Of a stretch of DNA of 64,000 bases, positions 45,418 to 55,930 are shown in pieces. The notes beneath the pieces are model-generated. The model saw only the letters and a list, made by a program, of their open reading frames with translations, did not search any database and was not told the origin of the DNA. Every line of letters starts with the position of its first letter. The first letter of the stretch is position 1. The DNA lies in assembly GCA_030765065.1 (NCBI GenBank), contig CM060978.1, positions 56,448,421 through 56,512,420 of the forward strand, in the 5' to 3' direction. Made by a program: the position numbers and the translations under genes. Origin of the DNA: Deroplatys truncata. Its lineage: Eukaryota > Arthropoda > Insecta > Mantodea > Mantidae.

Positions 45418-47502
45418 GGGCGCAGGACCGAAGCCTCCCGTACCCAGGTAAGCTTTGCAGGTAACAACCCCCAAGCCTCCCGCGAAACCGGTGTAATTAG
45501 CCAGCAGGTGGTGTGGAATGGCTATGCCTAATTTTTTCCTTGATTTCTTTCAGTGTACGGCAAATTAGTTCACAGTTGACATGTTTTCCGACGAGACTGA
45601 AATTACGGTGAGTAGGACAGGAAGGAAAAGTCTACTTCGGAACGGTTACACTTTCGGATTCCAGAAGTGTTTAAAAAGTGGGCTGGCGCGATGGACGTGC
45701 AATGTTAAAAGTTGCAAAAGTTTTATTAAAACCATTTCCATTGAAGAAATAGATGTCCTGGATATTCAAGAGGACCATAACCACGCGGCACCACCTAGTG
45801 ACAAAATTCAGAGACAGAAAGTACTTTGTGAGCTGAAGAGAAAAGCTACGGAAGATATATGTGAAAGGCCATCAAAACTAATATACCAGCAACTGAAGAC
45901 AGAAAACACAGAAGAAGTAACCACTGGAGTTGTCCACAGTTTACGTAAGTCCATATACAAAGCTAGGCGAAAAATTCTGCCAAAATTACCCACAAGTATA
46001 GAGGAGGTACATGATGTTCTGAACACATTAAATGATGGAGCCGAGTTGTTGCTTCACAACGATGCTGCGAAGAACGTTGTAATATTTTGTGAATCCGGAA
46101 ACCTTAGAGTACTCAGTCAGTGTGACACAATATATGTTGATGGAACCTTCAAGTATTCCACAAGGTTTTTTTGCCAGCTATTTACAATCCATGGGCTCGT
46201 TAATAGACATTACATTCCAATGGTATTTTATTTGTTGAAGGACAAGAAAACTTCATCATATCAGCAGGTATTTTCAACAGTTGTTGATAAATGTAATAAG
46301 CTAGGTCTGAAATTCTCTCCATCAACAATGTTTTCTGACTTTGAAGAAAGCATCATGAATGCTGGAAGAGAAGTGTGGACTGATGTTAAAATCCAAGGAT
46401 GTAAATTTCATCTAACACAAAGCTGGTGGCGAAAGATACAAAACTTGGGACTTGCACATGACTACTATTCCAGAAATGAAATAGGAAAATTTCTAAACTA
46501 CATATTTGGTTTGCCAATGCTGGATCCTGATATGGTTGGTGACTGTTTTGCTGAAGACTTCATGGCAGTGATGCCTGTCTCGGAAAAACTACAGATGTTT
46601 TGCGACTCTTTAGTGGAAACTTACATCGACGAAAATGCACTCTTTCCTCCTTCCACCTGGGCAGAACTAAGTTTCAATAGACAGAGAACTACCAACGCTT
46701 GCGAAAGTTTCCACAACAAATACAACAATCAGTTTTACTCCTGCAGCCCAGATCTGTATAGATTTCTTGAAGTACTGAAGCAAATTCAGCTGGATACTAA
46801 AATTGCAATTAATTCATCAACAAATGAAAAAAGAAAAGGTCTTATCCATACTTGAAACTCATGATGCAACAAGTAGAAAATTTCAAAGCTGGAAAAATTT
46901 CAAGAATGGATTACGTGAAGTCGTTTCTTATAGAACCAAACGTGGAAATACATGGAAATAAAATCTAGAAGGAAAAATACCGCTTATTTTAAAGACAAAA
47001 ATACATATTACTGTATGATATAGGTTTAGAATGTCAAAATAACGAAGCTTCTAAATGCGGATCCATTGTGAGTAAATTACAGAAAATAAAGAAATAATGA
47101 CGAAGCTGATAAATGTACAATCTTTTGGGGTGCGAGCCAGTTCGCCTCCTCGTGGTGCACCCTGGGTAACGCTAAATGAACTGGAACAACCACCACTAAT
47201 TCAAATTTAAGCGTTGAGGTTCATTTTCTTTTGGTACTAGAGCCGCGGTTTCTTTGTTATTAATCATAAACGCAAAAAAAATGTAACATCTTCCACCCGT
47301 ATGTAATACTTCATCAAATATTATAAACACCAAACTGGAACTGTTGCCTGTTTCGACCGGGAGGCTTTGGGCCTATGTAATCAAGGACTGGTACTGCTAC
47401 CTGCTTTGGGGAGGCTTGGGGGCTATGTAATTAGGGACCTTTAAGGGTCCGGGAGGCTTCGGGGCTATTTTTCTGACCGCGGGAGGCTTCGGTCCCGCAC
47501 CC
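45418..47502 (+). mobile_element. Mutator-like (MULE) transposon, structurally complete
   Basis: Both ends match as inverted repeats over 23 bp with two differences (left GGGCGCAGGACCGAAGCC, right ...GGTCCCGCACCC). The element is flanked by an 8-bp duplication with one mismatch (TATTTGGC at 45410-45417, AATTTGGC at 47503-47510). 8-9 bp duplications are the rule for Mutator-type transposons. One long transposase frame lies inside. Multiple inward-facing GGGAGGCTT subterminal repeats are present at both ends. Length is 2085 bp. Confidence 0.88.
45581..46855 (+). CDS. MULE-type transposase with FLYWCH-like zinc finger
   Basis: Cut-and-paste transposase of a Mutator-like element, expected to bind the terminal repeats in the nucleus and excise and reinsert the element. 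The 424-codon frame is open without intron. The ATG at 45581 is the first in the frame after the left end, 163 bp inside. N-terminal residues 20-70 form a FLYWCH-like finger (C40, C45, H66, H68) for DNA binding. The catalytic MULE domain spans about residues 165-380. It shows D187 in VDGTF, D253 in SDFE, the GCKFHLTQ motif at 273-280 and E375 in ACESFH, a plausible DDE set. The frame ends at LIHT, but a one-base shift near codon 417 in an A/G-rich run would continue to a stop at 46961. Family members usually extend past this point, so the C-terminus may be broken. It is not a host gene: the terminal repeats and target duplication enclose it. Confidence 0.9.
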   Translation: MFSDETEITVSRTGRKSLLRNGYTFGFQKCLKSGLARWTCNVKSCKSFIKTISIEEIDVLDIQEDHNHAAPPSDKIQRQKVLCELKRKATEDICERPSKLIYQQLKTENTEEVTTGVVHSLRKSIYKARRKILPKLPTSIEEVHDVLNTLNDGAELLLHNDAAKNVVIFCESGNLRVLSQCDTIYVDGTFKYSTRFFCQLFTIHGLVNRHYIPMVFYLLKDKKTSSYQQVFSTVVDKCNKLGLKFSPSTMFSDFEESIMNAGREVWTDVKIQGCKFHLTQSWWRKIQNLGLAHDYYSRNEIGKFLNYIFGLPMLDPDMVGDCFAEDFMAVMPVSEKLQMFCDSLVETYIDENALFPPSTWAELSFNRQRTTNACESFHNKYNNQFYSCSPDLYRFLEVLKQIQLDTKIAINSSTNEKRKGLIHT

Positions 47503-47510
47503 AATTTGGC

Positions 47511-47726
47511 AAACCTTGTAGAATTTGTAGAATTTGGCAATTTTTGGCAATCTTTTGCAGTTTTGCATAATTTGGCAATCTCTTGCAAAATTTGGTAAGA
47601 GATGGCAGAATTTTTTAAGCCCCTGACTATCAAAAGCCTACTGTGTTCTTGTTGTGCTACAACAAACTGTGTAAATGTGTCATGAATCTTATCTCGTTTT
47701 ACGAGGTCTGATCAACAAAGACTGAG
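47511..47726. repeat. Imperfect TTTGGCAAT tandem-like stretch
   Basis: Between 47503 and 47620 the words AATTTGGCAA, TTTTTGGCAATC and CTCTTGCAAAATTTGG recur with a spacing of roughly 35-45 bp. It lies just outside the MULE right end, and the MULE target duplication AATTTGGC belongs to it. Confidence 0.5.
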
Positions 47727-48515
47727 CCTACTGCGTATAGCAAGTAGGGGAAATATTACATTCCACCCAAAAATTCGATATCTTAAATACATGTTTTGAG
47801 GTGCCCTTAATCCAAAAAAGCACTTTCAGAAAACGGTCTGTGTGTGTCTATGTGACTGTGAACAGCATAACTCAAAAACGAAAAGTCGGATAAATACAAA
47901 CTTGGTGTTTGAGTTAAGTATTTTATAAGGGTGGGCAATAGGATTTTCAAGAAAATCCCCCACCCCAGAGTACCCTTTACTCGGAACAGTTTTCGAAGGT
48001 TTTGTTTTTCTCAAAAATGGCTCTAACGATTTTGATTAAATTATCATATGTTTAAGGTATTTTAATGGCAAATGAAGTGTATATCTTCAATTTTCTGGGA
48101 ATGTCCCCAAAAGCCCTCTTCATTCTGAATGACTTTCGCATAACTAGTATACCGTAAGAAATAAACAAAATTTTACTGCTCAAAAAATGTAAATTTCTTA
48201 AAAGACACAGTTTATGTCATATACATTGTTTTTGTCGACTGAACTTGTTCCGAGATAGTCTTTGTTATTTGTTTCAATTTTCCAATACTTATACTGTTTC
48301 TCAAATGGGAATGCGTAATTCATTTTTTTATGTCCTGGGCAAGCAAAGAGAATGGAATTCCACATAGCAACCAGCTCTTAAAACATTTGACTATCGCTTA
48401 AAGCCCATCATATTCCCGCTGGACCTACAAGAAAATTAGCAATAAGATGGTTTCTGAAAATGTTTATCTGGATTAACATGAAATAGATGGAGAATAAGAG
48501 TTTGTAAAAATAGTT
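47727..48515 (-). mobile_element. Tct element, minus strand
   Basis: The 3' end is degraded (CTACTGCGTATAGCAAGTAG). The body follows the consensus to the complement of TACAAACTATTTTTACAAAC at about 48515. The TG tract is almost absent (GTGTGTGTC). Confidence 0.7.
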
Positions 48516-48534
48516 TTATAAGACTGTTGCTGTC

Positions 48535-48690
48535 CAGGCAGACACGCACGCGCACAGGACTTTTTCTTTTTTGGGTTAAGTGGACCACGAAACATGTATT
48601 TACTGTGATACTGTGATAACTGAATATAATACTTCCTCTACCTACCATATGTAAAGGGTAGAGAAAGTAATACGTTGGTACTCCATTCAT
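48535..48690 (+). mobile_element. Tct 3'-end fragment
   Basis: Carries a worn CA region (ACACGCACGCGCACAGG), CATGTATTTACTGTGATA and GGGTAGAGAAAGTAATA. Confidence 0.55.
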
Positions 48691-49115
48691 CTTACTGCCT
48701 TTATCTCCTTTACGTGGGATATAAGGCCCCTGTGTGCAATATCTTGGAAGTAGCGTTAACGCATTTTTGAGGCACCTTCTACCCCAACTTGCACCTTCCT
48801 TCGTTCCTTCAGTTCTAACGCCCGACCTAAATCACCCTCTCTAAGCCTTAAGGGTAGTCGGCGATTTATCTCTCAGACACGGGCTGAGGCAAATGGGTTC
48901 TTACGAGTGACGGGATATTCATATTGAAATGGCAACTGAAATACTACGTCAGGTCAAGCAGAGAGCACCAGTCATTCACACAACATTACACTAAGGTTAA
49001 GCATCTGTCAGTTTTGTCAGGGTACCAACCGTTGCTTCATGTGTGCAGATCTTGTCGATATTTTGTAATATTGAAGTCGGTGAAAATTATATTCTACTCA
49101 AACGTTACTGTCTAA
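48691..49115. other. Unassigned intron sequence
   Basis: No gene recognised. A moderately GC-rich patch lies at 48770-48900. Confidence 0.4.
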
Positions 49116-49368
49116 AAGTTTGATGTAGATTCACACGACATTCTCTACTCACTCATGGAGATAAACATGGTTTATTACACATTCAGTTGTAGGTGCAAGG
49201 GGAATACTGTAGGCTTAGTGATGGATCCTACATTTCGCTCTCTTTGCGTAACTACATGAAGGAAAACGATTAGCAAATTGGCAGTTGTATTAATGCAACA
49301 AAAATATGTATTTGACATGTATTTTGTGTTTTAACAAGATCGATATTTTTGTCTAGTAAGCTTTTTAT

Positions 49369-49612
49369 GGTGGCAGCGCCGTGGCCGAATGGTTAGACCG
49401 CTTGCCACTCACTAAAGTGGCCCGGGTTCAATCCCAGGGAGGCGTATGTGGGATTTGTGGAGGACGAAGCGGTTTTGGGCGGGTTCTCTGATTTCCCCCA
49501 CCATTCATATCATCACCTTTACCGCCACCCATTTCACCGTCATTTTATATCACCTCCTTCCTCGCTCTCACTCGCTGATTACCCATCGCGACTCTACTAT
49601 CCGATCCAAATA
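49369..49612 (+). mobile_element. tRNA-derived SINE, family S6
   Basis: A well-formed tRNA-like head: box A TGGCCGAATGGTTAGACCG, box B GGGTTCAATCCCAGG, at 49376-49445. The Ser/Leu-like long variable region is partly kept. The tail has CTGATTTCCCCCACCATTC and a pyrimidine-rich stretch, typical of arthropod SINEs. The body continues well past the tRNA end without a T-run stop, so this is a SINE and not a tRNA gene. Confidence 0.75.
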
Positions 49613-49845
49613 GTCTTTCTATCTCTTATGGTCAAGTTACTTCAGAATAAGGAGAACTTCACAGGCTATTCGCAGTACATTTAAGATATACATTTTATTT
49701 GTATGCAGACTGTTAAACATATGACACTTTAATTAAAATCATTACAGCTGATTTGAGAAGATAAAACGAAAATGTTTGTATTTAAAGAATAGTTTGGGGT
49801 GGACGATTTTCCTGAAAACCTTCCTTGTCTTATGCTTGGAAGACG

Positions 49846-50960
49846 GTGATCAAAAGTATGGGACACCTGGCTGATAATGACGTACAAGTTCGTGGCGTCC
49901 TCCATCGGTAATGCTGGAAGTCAATATGGTGTTGGTCCACCCTTAGTTCGGTATCGATGTAGGTCGGTGAGGCCTGGCACGAAGTCGGCGTTCCAAAACA
50001 TCCTAAAAGGTGTTCTATAGGATTCAAGTCAGGACTCTGTGCAGGCCAGTCCATTACAGGGATGTTATTGTCGTGTAACCACTCCGCCACAGCCCGTGCA
50101 GTATGAACAGGTGTGTTGAAAGATTCAATCGCCATCCCCGAATTGCTCTTCAACAGTGGGAAGCAAGAAGGTGCTTAAAATATCAATGTAGGTCTGCGCT
50201 GTGATCGTGCCAAGCAAAACAACAAGAGGTGCAAGCCCCCTCCAGGAAAAACACGACCACACCATAACACCATCACCTCCGAATTTCACTGTTGGCACTA
50301 CACACGCAACAGATGACGTTCACCGGGCATTCGCCATACCCACACCCTGCCATCGGATCGCCACATTGTGTACCGTGATTTGTCACTCCACACAACGTTT
50401 TGCAACTGTTCAATCATGAAATGTTGACGCTCCTTACACCAAGCGAGGCGTCGTTTGGCATTTTGCTGCGTGATGTGTGGCTTAGGAGCAGACGCTACAC
50501 CATGGAATCCAAGGTTTCTCACCTCACGCCTAACTGTCATAGTACTTGGAGTGGATCCTGATGCGGTTTGGAATTCCTGTGTGATGGTCTGGATAGATGT
50601 CTGCCTATTACTCTTTACGACCCGCTTCTAATGTCGGCGGTCTCTGTCAGTCAAGTCGCTTTTGTGGTGTACCTGTCCCTTCACGTTTTCAGTTCACTAT
50701 CACATTAGAAACAGTGGACCTAGGGATGTATAGGAGTGTGGAAATCTCGCGCACAGACTTCTGACACAAGTGACACCCAATCACCTGACTACGTTCGAAG
50801 TCCGCGAGTTCCACGGAGCGTCCCATTCTGCTATTTCACGATGTCTAATGACTATTGAGGTCACGGATAATGAGTACCAGGCAGTAGGTGGCAGCACAAT
50901 GCACCTAAGGTGAAAAACGTATGTTTGTGGGGGTGTCCGGATACTTTTGATCACATAGTG
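49846..50960 (-). mobile_element. Tc1-like transposon A, degenerate
   Basis: Inverted ends: GTGATCAAAAGTATGGGACA on the left and the complement of TGATCAAAAGTATCCGGACA on the right, followed by TA. The left end has lost its outer ~6 bp. The minus strand encodes a broken DD34E transposase: a helix-turn-helix region, then NLGFHGVASAPKPHITQQNA, WSDKSRYTMWRSDGRVWVWR (second Asp region) and MDWPAQSPDLNPIEHL (third catalytic region), spread over frames with stops. The catalytic NHDRAP-type motif region is damaged. It closely resembles a common arthropod Tc1 group. Confidence 0.88.
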
Positions 50961-51056
50961 TAAATACTATATTTGTTATTTAACCACTTTCATTTTTGAG
51001 TTATACTGTTCACAATCACACACATTTTCCTAATAGTAGATTATGACAAAAGAGGT

Positions 51057-51128
51057 AAAAGGAGGGTTTTATTTCACCAGTAGGAGGCTTTTGTTTCGCA
51101 TTCCTACGAGCAAAATAAAACCCCTTTT
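51057..51128. repeat. 72-nt imperfect hairpin
   Basis: Left arm AAAAGGAGGGTTTTATTT pairs with AAATAAAACCCCTTTT on the right, and inside GTAGGA pairs with TCCTAC, leaving a loop of about 16 nt. It could fold as a single precursor-like stem. It could also be a miniature inverted-repeat relic. No second copy noticed in the window. Confidence 0.5.
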
Positions 51129-51322
51129 AGCACATGTGGCATATACTATTTTTTAGACAGCGCTCGAATTTATAAAATATCAATAATATTATATTAATTC
51201 CTGAAACTTACATATGACGTTTCGAACGCATTCTTGAAACAAGAGAAATGACGTTAAAAAGCGAGATGAAAGATGTTTTGATGTTTTGTTGATTCGCTAG
51301 CAGTAATTTTTAGTGAAACTTA

Positions 51323-52705
51323 ACTGCTGTTTGTGAAAACTGCAACACCAAGAAAGAATTTCTCCTAATAACTCCAAACTTGGTGGAAGTGTAGAAGAGT
51401 GTGCAAGCAATTATGTTTGCAGAGAGGGCTCTACACGTACGCCGAGTAGAGCCCTCTCGTGCCGGTCCGACAAGGTCAGTATTGCGCCCAGTGTAGTCAG
51501 TGCAGATCTATCAAACAAGGTGGAATCAATTAAGTGAGTGCCAGTATGCCTCGTCGACGTCGAAGGGAGCCATATCGGCATGTGAGTGAGTTCGAACGGG
51601 GCAGAATGATCGCTCTCCTGGAAGCGGGTTTGTCATACCGTGACATTTCGGCTCGTACAGGGCATGCTGCTACGACAGTGATGTGTGTGTGGAAGCAGTG
51701 GATAGATGAAGGTTGTACGTAGCGAAGAGCGGGTACTGAACCACGGAACATGACCACAGCACGGGATGACCGTCATCTTGTCCGCATGACCATAACGGAC
51801 CGTACAGCTTCATCCACAATGTTGGCTCGACGCTGGAGAACTACAACAGTTATGAACTTGTCTGCATCAACGGTTCATCGCCGTCTGCTGCAGGTTGAAT
51901 TGGTTGCATGGATGCCATTACGTCGGTTTCCATTGTCCAGAAACCGCAGGCTCCTCCGACTGCAGTGGGCACTTGAACACCGTCACTGGGGTCCTGAGTG
52001 GTAAAATGTAGTCCAGTATCAACGTGTCCTACAGTGATGGCCGCATACGTGTCCAGTGGTACCGCGAGTAGCGCAACCTGGAGTGCTGCATTGTTGAGCG
52101 GCATAGCGGACAAACACCAGGTGTGATAGTTTGGGACGCCATTGGTTACAACAATCAATTTCGCCTCCTACGAATTGAGGGCACTTTGAACAGCAATCAG
52201 TTCCTAATGGTGGTTGTAGACCCTGAGGTACTCCCCTGCTTCAGGCATCTCCACAGGCCACATTTCAACAGCACAATGCCCGGCCACATATTGCAAAGAA
52301 GTACAAGCCTTCTTCGAAGAGCGACGGGCACAATTGCTTCCCTGGCCTGCACGTTCGCCTGACATGTCACCCATCGAACATGTCTGGGATATGGTTGGTC
52401 GGCACCTGGTGCGTCACGGTCCTCCAGTAACCAGTGTCACGGATTTGTGAGCTCGCATACAAACTGCTTGGAGGGAAATCCCTCAGGAACTTCTTCAGAA
52501 CCTTTTCGATTCGATGCCGTGGCGTATAGCAGCTCTAATTGCAGTGCATGGCGACCACACCAAATACTGAATATTAGGGCTCAAAGGTCATGTATAGATT
52601 TGAAAAGTTTATCATTTGTTACTTGTCATGTACCTAACCTGTGGTATTAAATTTATTGAATTCGTGCCGTTCCTTCTTGGTGTTGCAATTTTCACAAACG
52701 ACAGT
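51323..52705 (+). mobile_element. Tc1-like transposon B, degenerate
   Basis: Inverted ends of about 34 bp contain TTGTGAAAACTGCAACACC on the left and the complement of GGTGTTGCAATTTTCACAAA on the right. The plus strand encodes the start MPRRRRREPYRHVSEFERGR and LEAGLSYRDISARTGHAATT (paired-like helix-turn-helix), a stop after 62 codons, then further pieces in several frames with NARPHIAKKY, PDMSPIEHVWD-like and the C-terminal region near 52500. At least four stops or shifts are present. The second catalytic motif has His in place of Asp (QHNARPH). Confidence 0.85.
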
Positions 52706-53599
52706 ATATTTCTAACATGTTTTGCAGGCAATGAAGCGACTGGACTTTTTGGGTAAGTACTTCTAGTGTTGTTCTTTCTGCTTCTTGTGTAATTTCACTT
52801 GCATTTAGGTGTCCTCTGAATTTATAATTTTCGCCACTTAATCTTTATGTAGGTTAGCCAAAAGAGTAACCCTTTAGATAAAAGTAAGCTGCTAGTATGA
52901 CGTGTAGGTTATCCTTACAACGACTTGCGATAAATTGAAGTATGACGATTTGTATTGTGATCAGATAATGCAGCCGCCAAGAAGAATTAATCATGCAAAC
53001 AGATAATAAGAAGTAAAACCTAATCAAACCAAGTCAATTATTAAGCATGTGCAAATACAAAGGGTAATTTTCATGTGATTGGACTGGAAACCAAAGTCAC
53101 ACTGAAGATTAACGCATTAGTGGCCCATACTGTCTAAAAATTATTTATCTTTGGATTAAGGGAGTTTCAAAACATGTATTTCCGATAAAATCTGGGTATC
53201 TAATTTTGAGTGGAATGTAACACTTCCTCTACTTATTGTGGGTAATCAGTAAAGAAGGTAAAAATACTAATTAATGCATTCGAGTGTTTGAGATACTATA
53301 TCCTGAAGACATGTGTGGAAATTTCCCATAGCTGTACTTTCTCTACCGCTTACCTTTATTGGGTAGAAAAAGTATTCTCTCAACCCAAATTACAAATATG
53401 GAAACATTATCTTTATTTTTCCTCTTCTGATTATCTCATTACTGTAGCGATTATGAATCTCACATATTACATTTCAGATATTAACGTGACAAATCTAACG
53501 CATATCTAGAATTTTCTGTGAATAGCGTTTGCAATTCCCTTAAACTGATTGAATTTTGTATGTGTTTGTGTAAATGGCAAACTATAAGAGATACCAGTT
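52706..53599. other. Unassigned sequence with Tct scraps
   Basis: Tct 3'-end fragment, plus strand, at about 53140-53262 (CATGTATTTCCGATAAAATC to AGTAAAGAAGGTAAAA). A minus-strand scrap lies at about 53337-53400. The rest is unrecognised. Confidence 0.45.
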
Positions 53600-53830
53600 C
53601 CCCTGATTTAACCTCCTGCGTTTTTTTGTCTCTGAGGGGACATTAAAAGAGAAAGTTCGCAAAACAAATCCACACACTTTAAATTAACTTAAAAATAGCA
53701 TTGATCAAGAAATTGCTGCTATTTCTCAGAGGGAACTGCAGAGTGTAATGGGCAATTTCCTACGCAGGTGTAAGAAATGCTTGAACAACGAAGGGATGCT
53801 ATTCCTACCTCCTTGTTTGATATAAGTTAG
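53600..53830 (+). pseudogene. Mariner-type transposase C-terminal remnant
   Basis: The region reads, with shifts, PDLTSCVFLSLRG (the PDLxPCDFFLWG motif around the third catalytic residue), then LKEKVRKTNPHTLN and LKNSIDQEIAAISQRELQSV then MGNFLRRCKKCL. This is the usual C-terminus of DD34-type transposases of the mariner/Tc1 superfamily. No inverted ends were identified, so it is a relic. Confidence 0.75.
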
Positions 53831-54419
53831 TAATTTGCTTTTATTTTTAAATGTTTATGTTATGTATGCTATAAATCACTTACACGACAAACTGTAGAGT
53901 GTTTACTGCGGACCTCTTCTCACCCTCACCGCCGATACAGCCACTAGCCTCGCCGGCCGGCTGAATACCGCGAAAGCGGTTCCGACAAGGATTGTTCACC
54001 CTATACTATTTATGACGCTGAGTATTTCAAATGTGGATACTTGAGACCTATAGTTAATGGTTCTTCTGAAACGTATAACACCTTTTTGGCTTATTTCAAA
54101 AGGGTGAATTATCTGAATTGTTCTGAATTGTCAAAAGAAAGTCACCAAACTGTAAATTATTGGAATTTCTGCTATTATATCGAAAATAAAACCTACAATT
54201 TATCCATAGTCCTGGGTTTCCGAAGCGAACCAGCCGAAAGTTTCCTGAACGCTTGCAATGTTTTCTAGCTAGAAGTAGATATACTGCGACGAAATATACA
54301 CGTAATACACACCTTAAATACATGCCCGTACCCAGAAAAAAAATTCTGGGAGGGTTTTCCGCAAGTATATCTAAACTTAACAGTACCTCACACAGTTACC
54401 ATGTACCTACTCCGTAGTA
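53831..54419. other. Unassigned intron sequence
   Basis: A short GC-rich palindrome-bearing patch (GCCTCGCCGGCCGGCTGA) lies at about 53948-53965. No gene recognised. Confidence 0.4.
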
Positions 54420-55087
54420 CAGAGAGAGCCAAAAGACTACGAACCGGCTGCGCGGTGTTTTTCCTGTCCGCGTCCTCGGCGCTCGTTGCCGTCTGCCGCT
54501 ATCATGGAAAGGCGCGGATGAAACCATACAGCATTTTTAAAACTACTATTAAAGGCTTTACTTACCAACTTTATTGTTGGTAAGTAGAAAAAAATTGGAT
54601 TTTTTTTCGAGTCGATAGTTGAAACCCGTGCATACATGAATACAATTTTGCCCCCTGTTTTTAGAGAATTAACAGACAGAGAGCGTGATTTAGCCTTTTT
54701 TTCAACAAGACTCTGCAACAGCTCATACGGCCAATATTTCGATAAGAACAATTCAAAGTGTATTTGAGGACAGAATTATTAATAGAGATTTGTTGCCCCT
54801 CGGTCTCCCGACATAACAAAATATCCGCCAGGAAATTGCCAGCATTTCTCAATGTGAACTACGGCGAGTGATGTAAAGAGATGCCAAGAATGTATGGACA
54901 ACGACGGTGGTCAGTTTTAGCATCTCTTTTCATAAAGTTGGTAAGTAAAGCCTTTAAAATTAGTTTTAAAAATCTTGTATGGTTTCATCCGTGCTTTTGT
55001 ATGTTAGCAGCAGACGGCAGCGAACGCCGAGAACGCGGACAGGAAAAACAGCCGCGCAACCGGTTCGTAGCTTTTTGGCTCTCCCTG
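54420..55087 (-). mobile_element. Mariner-type element with ~165-bp inverted ends
   Basis: TA sites at 54418-54419 and 55088-55089. The left end CAGAGAGAGCCAAAAGACTA and the complement of the right end CAGGGAGAGCCAAAAAGCTA remain alignable for about 165 bp, up to GGCTTTACTTACCAACTTTA. The 330-bp centre encodes, on the plus strand, only the transposase end (FEDRIINRDLLPLG, RQEIASISQCELRRVM). The direction of the coding remnant is plus, while the element as a whole is symmetrical. Non-autonomous, fold-back-like. Confidence 0.8.
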
Positions 55088-55449
55088 TATATAGACGTTA
55101 CATGATAAGAAAATTGCTTGGAGACATTATGTAGACAAGGAAAGCTCACCATAATTAGGATATTCCACCTTACAGCACGAAACATGGAGACTGCTACGAA
55201 AACAGGAATTTATGGTCACCTTACCTATTGTAAGGCGACATATTTCCCTTTTTGTTGTAAATGTGCTACTTGCAATAGACCTACTGTTATCCAACGACAT
55301 TTTCCCATATTTATTTGCTATGAATTTAAATAAATAAAACTGTCAGAAGTTTCGGGGGGGGGCTTTGAACCCTAAAACTCCCCCCTCTAAATACGGCCCT
55401 GCATAAATATACACAACTCGATAGGGCAGAGGTGATAAATCAGTTGCCA
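55088..55449. other. Unassigned intron sequence
   Basis: No recognisable gene. A G8 run lies near 55355. Confidence 0.4.
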
Positions 55450-55930
55450 TATTTAATGTTGTCATGTTGTCATCATCATCGGTCATTGAAGAAAATCCTG
55501 GTTTCTTCATCTCAGATATGGGCGACCTACTCTCTTTTCCATCTTTCTTTGTATTCCATCCATTGTAAAAGTTCTTTCCAGTTGTTTCTATCTTCTATAA
55601 TTTTGTACTTTTAATCTAAAAATAGTAAACTTTTCCCTAATTTTTGTGCTTCTCCTTTTACCGCTTCTACTATATCCCCCGGCAGCTGTTAGGAATCTCA
55701 TTTCAGCTGTTTTTTTTTTTGCGTTTTATTTTGTTAACGTCCAAACGTCGGAACTGTATAGAAGCGTTGGTATCGTCATCACTTTATAAAACTTCATCTA
55801 TCTCTCTTTCCCTGTCTTTTAAATTTCTTCTTATAGTTTAGTACACTTATTTATATCTGTTAAATTTTATGTCTAAATCTGCGTTTCCTCTGAGTGTAAC
55901 ATTATATATTAAATAATTAAATTTGTTTAC
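55450..55930 (-). mobile_element. Second non-LTR family (LINE-Y), ORF2 C-terminal fragment
   Basis: The complement reads MKFYKVMTIPTLLYSSDVWT then LTK, AEMRFLTAAGGYS, then RKMEKRVGRPYLR. This is the typical post-RT end of a different non-LTR group from LINE-X (pattern LLYGSExWTLTK, AEMRFLR, GRPxxRW). Poly-T/A slippage and several stops are present. Confidence 0.7.

Larger units (their letters stand above)
49116..51036 (+). mobile_element. Tct-C copy carrying a SINE and a Tc1 element
   Basis: Pieces at 49116-49368, 49612-49845 and 50961-51036 are ordered parts of one old Tct copy. The 5' end reads GTTTGATGTAGATTCACACG. The phrase TCTATCTCTTATGG picks up after the SINE, and the CTGTTCACAATCACACACA region after the Tc1. 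Confidence 0.7.

Noticed and set aside
45581-46855. Domesticated host gene
   Set aside because: Terminal inverted repeats and a target duplication immediately enclose the frame, so a transposon is the simpler reading.
49376-49445. Functional tRNA gene
   Set aside because: Box A and box B are present, but the unit continues as a SINE body, lacks a T-run terminator after the acceptor end and sits inside a Tct copy. The same reasoning applies to the tRNA-like units at 2795, 4507, 7200, 15591 and 56022.
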